A stretch of DNA of 18,736 nucleotides, from assembly GCA_005881235.1 (NCBI GenBank), contig VBEQ01000030.1:1159-19894 (forward strand), in the 5' to 3' direction. Shown here one piece after another: positions 14,083 to 18,736 of the stretch. This DNA is from Chloroflexota bacterium. GTDB taxonomy: Bacteria; Chloroflexota; Dormibacteria; CF-121. Position 1 is the stretch's first letter. Each line of letters opens with the position of its first letter. The position numbers were made by a program, and so were the translations under genes. The notes below the pieces were generated by a model that was not told the DNA's origin, ran no database searches, and saw nothing but the letters and a program-made list of their open reading frames with translations.

Positions 14083-15731
14083 GAAACGATATCCAGCGGC
14101 CGGCGGAGGACCCGGAGAGCGGTCACCTCACTGAGGGGCTGACGCGTTGGGGGACGATCGGGGTCGTCGGCGGGACCATGCTGGCGCTGCTGCTCGCCGC
14201 ACTCGACCAGACGATCGTCGGGACCGCGATGCCGCGAATCGTGGCCGAGCTGAACGGTCTCAACTATTACTCCTGGGTCATCACGGCCTACCTGGTGGCA
14301 TCGACGATCATGGTGCCGATCGCCGGCAAGCTCGGCGATCTCTTCGGGCGCAAGCCATTCCTGCTCGCCGGCATGATCGGCTTCGTCGCCGCCTCGGCCT
14401 TGTGCGGCCAGTCCCACGGCATGCTCGAGCTCGTCACCTTCCGGACCATCCAGGGCATCTTCGGCGGCATGCTCTTCGCCACCGTCTTCGCGGTCATCGG
14501 CGACCTCTTCCCACCGAGCCAGCGGGCGCGTCTCGCCGGCCTCTTCGGCGCCGTCTTCGGCCTCTCGTCGATCGTCGGTCCCACGGCCGGCGGATATATC
14601 ACCGACAGCTGGGGCTGGCGCTGGGTCTTCTACGTCAACCTGCCGGTGGGCCTGATCGCGGTCCTCCTCGTCCTCGTCACGATGCCCTACGTCCGCTCCT
14701 CCGCCTCCATCCGCGACATCGACTTTCCAGGCGCGGCGGCGCTGGTCGGCGGCCTCGTCCCACTGATGGTGGCGCTCTCGATCACGCGCGACCATGGCTG
14801 GACCTCACCCGAGGTCCTGGGCCTGCTCGCCGTTGCGGCGGTCATCCTGGCCGTCTTCTTCTTGATCGAGATGCGGAGCGACCATCCGATCGTGCCCTTC
14901 TCGCTCTTCAAGAACTCAACGTTCAGCGTCTCCATGATCGTCGGCTTCCTGACGGGCTTCGGCATGTTCGGCACGATCGTCTTCGTCCCGCTCATTTACC
15001 AGGGTGTCCTCGGTGTCAGCGCCACCAACTCCGGCCAGTTGCTGACCCCGATGATGCTCGGCCTGATCGTGGCGAGCACACTGGTGGGCCAGGCCATGGT
15101 GCGCATCCGCTACTACCGTTTCCTGGGGACGGCCGGTATCGTGGTCATGCTGCTCGGCATGTGGCTCCTCTCCCAGGTCACGGTCACCACCTCTCGCCTC
15201 GAAGTCGTGCGCGACATCGTGCTCGTCGGTGCCGGGCTGGGAACAACTTTTCCCCTCTACCTCACGGCCGTGCAGACTGCGTTGCCGCGTAACTTCCTCG
15301 GCGTCGCCTCGAGCCAGATCCAGTTCTGGCGGCAGATCGGCGGGACGATTGGCACCGCGGTGCTCGGCTCCGTCCTGGCCCAGCGCCTTCCGGTTCATAT
15401 CCAGGAGCAGGTGGCCAGCCTCCATCTTCCCTCCCAGCTCGCGTCGCGGTTCGTCAGCGGCGGTGGCAGCAACCCGCAGACCCTGTTCGATCCCGCGCAG
15501 ATCGCGGCCCGCAGAGCGCAGGCCAGCGGCTTTGGACAACAGGGGGCCGCGATCTTCGACCAGGTGCTGCACGCGATTCGTGCCGGCCTGGCCGCGACCT
15601 TGCACGAGGTCTTCCTCTACGGAGCGGCGATCTTGATTCTGGCGCTGATCGCCTCGGTCTTCCTCAAGGACGTGCCGCTGCGCGGACGGCAGTCGGCTCG
15701 CGAGGAAGGGGCTCCAGTCGCGGCCGCTTAG
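14079..15731 (+). CDS. DHA2-family (EmrB/QacA-type) MFS multidrug exporter
   Basis: A 550-aa transporter with about 14 hydrophobic spans, usual for DHA2. Motif D1 in the first span is LDQTIVGTAMPRI with Asp43; motif A in loop 2-3 is GKLGDLFGRK at 83-92; motif C includes GPTAGGYITD, followed by WGWRWVFYVNLPVG. The extra loop near the last spans (about residues 460-510) is longer and polar, also common in the family. Known role: proton-driven drug efflux at the inner membrane. The start is ATG 14079 with a strong Shine-Dalgarno (GAGGAGGAGCGC-ATG), overlapping the MarR stop. An upstream in-frame ATG at 13962 falls inside the MarR gene and is rejected. The MarR operator probably controls both genes. 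Its stop codon overlaps the stop of the convergent GNAT gene. Confidence 0.95.
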   Translation: MRNDIQRPAEDPESGHLTEGLTRWGTIGVVGGTMLALLLAALDQTIVGTAMPRIVAELNGLNYYSWVITAYLVASTIMVPIAGKLGDLFGRKPFLLAGMIGFVAASALCGQSHGMLELVTFRTIQGIFGGMLFATVFAVIGDLFPPSQRARLAGLFGAVFGLSSIVGPTAGGYITDSWGWRWVFYVNLPVGLIAVLLVLVTMPYVRSSASIRDIDFPGAAALVGGLVPLMVALSITRDHGWTSPEVLGLLAVAAVILAVFFLIEMRSDHPIVPFSLFKNSTFSVSMIVGFLTGFGMFGTIVFVPLIYQGVLGVSATNSGQLLTPMMLGLIVASTLVGQAMVRIRYYRFLGTAGIVVMLLGMWLLSQVTVTTSRLEVVRDIVLVGAGLGTTFPLYLTAVQTALPRNFLGVASSQIQFWRQIGGTIGTAVLGSVLAQRLPVHIQEQVASLHLPSQLASRFVSGGGSNPQTLFDPAQIAARRAQASGFGQQGAAIFDQVLHAIRAGLAATLHEVFLYGAAILILALIASVFLKDVPLRGRQSAREEGAPVAAA

Positions 15732-16279
15732 GCGTCAGCCTGCCGTTTGATGCGATAGAGGATATGAGGCCGGAGGGGATGGCCCTCCGGCACGTTTGGG
15801 TGCTCGAAGTCCCCATTCGCGTCGCGTCGCATGCCGAGGCGCTCCATCACCCGCCAGGAACGCACGTTGACGCTGGATGTGAAGGACACAATTTCCTCGA
15901 GGCCGAGGGAGTCGAAGCCGTAGGCTAACGCGGCGCGCGCCGCTTCGGTGGCGTACCCGTGGCCCCATTGGTCCGCCGCGAGCCGCCACCCGACCTCCAC
16001 CGCTGGGGTGAAGTGGGCTGGAAACGTCGCCGGCCAGAGGCCGACGTAGCCGATGAAGCGTGCCGTGTCTACACGCTCGACCGCCCAGAGACCATAGCCG
16101 CGCTCGGCCCAACACTCACGGATCCGGGCGACGAATCGGAGGGTGCGCTCTGGGGTATAGGTCTCCGGAAAGAACTGCATGACCTCCGGATCGGCGTTCA
16201 TCACGATAAAAGCCTCCACGTCCGGGTCCCGCCATTCCCGAAGACGGAGGCGCTCCGTCGCGATCACGGGGCACGTCAT
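15728..16279 (-). CDS. GNAT-family N-acetyltransferase (RimJ/RimL-like)
   Basis: A 183-aa acetyltransferase of the Acetyltransf_3 type. It opens TERLRLREWRDPDVEAFI, continues IGYVGLWPA and VEVGWRLAADQWGHGYATEA (the acetyl-CoA pyrophosphate loop, QWGHGYA at 104-110), then VNVRSWRVMERLGMRRD (the usual N..S..V.EKLG motif). Known family role: transfer of acetyl from acetyl-CoA to protein N-termini or small amines; the substrate here is unknown. ATG at 16279 is chosen because the family starts just before TERLRLR; the frame is open far upstream through the transporter gene, but that part is a shadow. It begins 17 bases after the permease stop on the same strand, so it may be the third gene of the exporter operon, possibly modifying the exported compound. 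It overlaps the MFS gene stop by 4 bases. Confidence 0.9.
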   Translation of the reverse strand: MTCPVIATERLRLREWRDPDVEAFIVMNADPEVMQFFPETYTPERTLRFVARIRECWAERGYGLWAVERVDTARFIGYVGLWPATFPAHFTPAVEVGWRLAADQWGHGYATEAARAALAYGFDSLGLEEIVSFTSSVNVRSWRVMERLGMRRDANGDFEHPNVPEGHPLRPHILYRIKRQADA

Positions 16280-16296
16280 GGCTGCGCTGTCGTGGG

Positions 16297-17145
16297 CTAG
16301 CGGGCGGTCGTTCGCCGGTAGCGGATGACCGACAGAGGTACAAAGACAATCAGGATGCCGGCGATCCAGGCGACGGATTGGATCAATGCCCAGCGGATGT
16401 CGCCCGTGGTCAGCGCGGGATTCACGTGGAAGAGCCCGCGCAGCGCGTCGGCGAGGACGGAGATCGGATTGTGGCGCGCGAAAGCCTGCAACCAGCCGGG
16501 CATCGTCGCCACCGGCACGAAGGCGCTGGAGGCGAAGGTCAGCGGAAAGAGCCAGATGAACCCGCCCGATTGCGCCGCCTCCACGCTGCGGACGAGGAGG
16601 CCGATGAAGGCTGAGATCCAGGAGAAGGCGAAGCTGACCCCTAGCAGCAGCAGGATGCCCAGCAGGAACTCGAAGAGCGTGCCGCCCGGCCGGAATCCCA
16701 CCAGGAACCCGACGGTCAGCATGATGATCACCGTGAAGAGATTTCGGGCCAGATCGGCGATGGTGCGGCCGGTCAGGACCGCGGATGACGACATAGGAAG
16801 GGAACGGAAACGATCGATGATGCCGCGCTGCATGTCCTGGGCGAGCCCGATGGCGGTGGTGACGCCGCCGAATGCCACCGTCTGCACGAAGATCCCGGGC
16901 ATGAGGAAGTTGACGTATTGCCCTCCGGGGACCTGGATCGCGCCACCGAACACGTAGCGAAAAAGGAGCACGAACATGATGGGCTGGATGGCGACGAACA
17001 TGATCAGTTCCGGCACCCGCACGGTTTCCAGGACGCTGCGCTTGGCCAGCACCAGCGCGTCGAGCAAGGCCCACACGATGCGCGGGCGGCCAGTGATCGG
17101 TTGGTAGCGCGTTCCGGCGGTCGACAGCGCACCTGCGGTGGCCAT
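16297..17145 (-). CDS. ABC-2-type exporter permease (DrrB-like)
   Basis: A 282-aa membrane protein with about six spans. It shows the DrrB/ABC-2 pattern: an N-terminal cytoplasmic part ending VLETVRVPELIMFVAIQPIM, then VFGGAIQVPGGQYVNFLMPG, followed by DMQRGIIDRFRSLPMSSSAV (the characteristic coupling-helix segment) and FASSAFVPVATMPGWLQAFA near the end. Known role: forms the translocation path, as a dimer with the ATPase upstream, exporting hydrophobic drugs or lipids. The ATG at 17145 shares one base with the ATPase stop (TGATG), so the two are translationally coupled. A GNAT gene follows within 17 bases. Confidence 0.93.
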   Translation of the reverse strand: MATAGALSTAGTRYQPITGRPRIVWALLDALVLAKRSVLETVRVPELIMFVAIQPIMFVLLFRYVFGGAIQVPGGQYVNFLMPGIFVQTVAFGGVTTAIGLAQDMQRGIIDRFRSLPMSSSAVLTGRTIADLARNLFTVIIMLTVGFLVGFRPGGTLFEFLLGILLLLGVSFAFSWISAFIGLLVRSVEAAQSGGFIWLFPLTFASSAFVPVATMPGWLQAFARHNPISVLADALRGLFHVNPALTTGDIRWALIQSVAWIAGILIVFVPLSVIRYRRTTAR

Positions 17146-18140
17146 CAGCGCGGCCTCCGTCGCCAGCGGCCGGTGGGCGCCACCGCTTTTTCCTCTTCCG
17201 CCTGGTGACCGGTCAGGGTGAGGAAGACGTCGTCGAGGCTCGGACGGTGCAGTTGCAGGTCCACGATGTCGACCCCGGCGCCGTCGAAATCGCGCACCAG
17301 GCCGGCCAGCTGGCTCGTCCCATTCTTGGATGGCGCCGAGATCCGTCGCTGTGTCGGATCGACGTTGACCTCGCTGGAGAAGTGACGGCGGGCGACCTCG
17401 GCGGCTCGGGCGAGGTCGGCGTCCTTGGCGACGGCGATTTCGATTCGATTTCCGCCGACCCGGTCTTTGAGCTCGTCGGAGGTCCCTTCCGCAATCACCC
17501 GGCCAGCGTCGACGACCGCGATCCGGTTCGCCAGCTCGTCCGCTTCCTCGAGGTATTGCGTCGTCAGCAGAATGGTCGAACCCTCGCTGACGAGCGAGCT
17601 GATCATGCTCCACACCTGGCGGCGGCTGCGCGGGTCGAGCCCCGTGGTCGGCTCATCGAGAAACAGCACAGGAGGCAGCAGTACGAGCGACGCCGCCAGA
17701 TCCAGCCGGCGACGCATCCCTCCCGAGTATGTCTTCGCGATCCGGTTCGCTGCGTCGATCAGGTCGAACTGCATCAGGAGTTCCGTCGCGCGGCGCTTTG
17801 CATCCCGCCCGGCGAGGTGATACAGCCGCCCGATCATCTCGAGGTTTTCCAGGCCCGTCAGGTACTCGTCGATCGCCACGTTCTGGCCGGCCAGGCCGAT
17901 CTGTGACTTGATGCGATCCGCATCCCGGACCACATCGAAACCCGCGACCGTGGCACGCCCACTATCGGGCGCGAGGAGCGTCGTGAAAATCCGGACGGCC
18001 GTCGTTTTGCCCGCCCCATTGGGTCCGAGCAGGGCCAGCAGGCTCCCTTCCGCGACCTCGAGATCGAGTCCGTCGAGCGCGCGAACGCGGCCGTAATGTT
18101 TGACCAGGCCCTCGGCGTGCACCGCGTAATCAGTGGCCAT
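17145..18140 (-). CDS. ABC exporter ATPase (DrrA-like daunorubicin-resistance family)
   Basis: A 331-aa ATPase. Motifs in order: Walker A GPNGAGKT (39-46), Q-loop Gln86 (GLAGQNVAI), signature YSGGMRRRLDLA from 138, Walker B VLFLDEPTTGLD with Glu163, and the switch position TTQYLEEAD with Gln195 where many ABC proteins have His; Gln is usual in the DrrA group. The C-terminal ~90 residues form the DrrA accessory domain (DUF4162-like), ending PSLDDVFLTLTGH. Known role: drives export through the DrrB-type permease encoded next. The start is ATG 18140; Shine-Dalgarno is weak. It is divergent from the dioxygenase gene, with about 90 bases between them in which I could not find a convincing promoter for either. 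Confidence 0.95.
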   Translation of the reverse strand: MATDYAVHAEGLVKHYGRVRALDGLDLEVAEGSLLALLGPNGAGKTTAVRIFTTLLAPDSGRATVAGFDVVRDADRIKSQIGLAGQNVAIDEYLTGLENLEMIGRLYHLAGRDAKRRATELLMQFDLIDAANRIAKTYSGGMRRRLDLAASLVLLPPVLFLDEPTTGLDPRSRRQVWSMISSLVSEGSTILLTTQYLEEADELANRIAVVDAGRVIAEGTSDELKDRVGGNRIEIAVAKDADLARAAEVARRHFSSEVNVDPTQRRISAPSKNGTSQLAGLVRDFDGAGVDIVDLQLHRPSLDDVFLTLTGHQAEEEKAVAPTGRWRRRPR

Positions 18141-18229
18141 TCCGCAAGAAAGGTTACCTGCCCGCGACCAGCGGAGTTCGATCCAAACGAGGGTTTGCGG
18201 TCATGGGCGAGAATGGTAAAGAGGCAGCG

Positions 18230-18736
18230 ATGGATGAAGAATTGAAGCCGCAGCCCGCGAGCGCGCCCGAAGAGCCGGCCCAGGTTGCGGCGAGCACGGT
18301 GGAGGATCGCGCTCGACACGCGAGCGCCTCAGGTCGCATGCCAACGCTCTATATCGGCCACGGCGCGCCGCCACTCGTTGACGATCCGCTCTGGGTCGCC
18401 CAGCTGGCGGCCTGGGCGAAGGCGTTGCCACGTCCGAGCGCCGTGCTGATCGTCTCCGCTCACTGGGAAAATGCTCCGCTCACGATCGGCGCCACCCGCA
18501 CCGGCACACCACTGATCTATGACTTCGGCGGATTCCCCGAGCGCTACTACCGGACGCAGTATCCGTCGCCGGGCGCGCCCGAGCTCGCCGCCGATGTGCG
18601 GCGCCTGCTCTCCGATCAGCCGTTGGCGGAGGAGCCCGACCACGGGCTCGACCACGGGGCTTACGTGCCGCTCACCGTGATGTATCCCGACGCCGACGTG
18701 CCGGTGCTGCAGGTCTCGATGCCGAGCCTCGACCCC
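18230..18736 (+). CDS. DODA-type extradiol ring-cleavage dioxygenase (partial, C-terminus beyond right edge)
   Basis: The frame is open from ATG 18230 to the window end (169 codons) without a stop. From residue 37 it matches the class III LigB/DODA family: MPTLYIGHGAPPLVDDPLW, VLIVSAHWENAPLTIGATRT, IYDFGGFPERYYRTQYPSPG and LDHGAYVPLTVMYPDADVPV. The His residues in GHGAPP, SAHWE and DHGAYVPL are the expected metal ligands and catalytic His of this group, which opens catechol-type rings such as DOPA. The family core usually starts at MPTLY (ATG 18338 here), so the 36 residues before it, rich in Ala, Pro and Glu, are an unusual extension. ATG 18230 has AGAGG upstream at suitable spacing; ATG 18203 is also in frame. 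It is divergent from the ABC exporter. The missing C-terminal third cannot be judged. Confidence 0.88.
   Translation, partial: MDEELKPQPASAPEEPAQVAASTVEDRARHASASGRMPTLYIGHGAPPLVDDPLWVAQLAAWAKALPRPSAVLIVSAHWENAPLTIGATRTGTPLIYDFGGFPERYYRTQYPSPGAPELAADVRRLLSDQPLAEEPDHGLDHGAYVPLTVMYPDADVPVLQVSMPSLDP

Noticed and set aside
14147..15292. A 381-codon open frame in another phase inside the exporter gene
   Set aside because: Extremely Arg/Pro/His-rich translation and full overlap with a clear 14-span exporter; a codon-bias shadow.
15728..17074. An apparent 448-aa fusion ending in a GNAT domain
   Set aside because: The N-terminal 265 codons are Arg/Pro/His-rich shadow of the permease gene; the real GNAT begins at ATG 16279.
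17556..17558. Gln in place of the switch His of the ABC ATPase, as possible inactivation
   Set aside because: TTQYLEEAD is the usual sequence in DrrA-type ATPases, so it is not a defect.
1..18736. CRISPR array, tRNA, rRNA, transposase, phage or toxin-antitoxin genes
   Set aside because: I looked for regular repeats, cloverleaf-like segments and the relevant protein motifs on both strands and saw none that I could support.

Overview
The window is G+C-rich bacterial chromosome with several GTG starts, short intergenic gaps and head-to-tail operons. The gene families (NarL-type two-component pair, large LuxR-type ATPase regulator, DrrAB-type exporter, PrsW and CPBP membrane proteases, GT87 glycosyltransferase, SRPBCC/ArsR pair, Ser/Thr/Pro-linkered GH3 lipoprotein) suggest a soil Chloroflexota, Dormibacterota or actinobacterial lineage. 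This is an inference from protein flavour; there is no rRNA or other phylogenetic marker here. I saw no tRNA, rRNA, CRISPR array, transposase, phage gene or integration site.

Layout. (1) 1-3843, minus strand: the N-terminal part of a secreted Ig-like/OmpL47-like repeat protein that runs off the left edge, a doubtful 52-codon leader ORF, and a 766-aa ATPase/LuxR regulator. (2) 3860-7354: a stretch with damaged genes. It holds an SDR remnant lacking its NAD-binding N-terminus and carrying a frameshift, then an intact ArsR-SRPBCC operon with its own promoter, palindromic operator and terminator, then a frameshifted membrane protein, then a frameshifted GH3 lipoprotein. (3) 7432-10070: a 24-bp perfect palindrome, a possible 48-aa ORF, and a response regulator/histidine kinase operon with candidate GC-rich dyad operators. 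(4) 10135-13471, plus strand: an internally deleted SDR, then PrsW-type protease, CPBP-type protease and GT87 glycosyltransferase, closely packed. (5) 13455-15731, plus strand: a MarR regulator with a clear operator, overlapping a 14-TM DHA2 drug exporter. (6) 15728-18140, minus strand: a DrrA/DrrB ABC exporter followed by a GNAT acetyltransferase. (7) 18230-18736, plus strand: the start of a DODA-type extradiol dioxygenase.

Functional reading. Most intact genes concern sensing and export: two one-component regulators sitting directly before their probable targets, a two-component system, two drug-type exporters and membrane proteolysis. The most unusual features are the cluster of damaged genes between 3.8 and 10.6 kb, the adjacency of two unrelated intramembrane protease families with a membrane glycosyltransferase, and a shared CCCC(N)GGGG dyad upstream of both the response regulator and the broken GH3 gene. 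I found no clearly new defence or mobile system.
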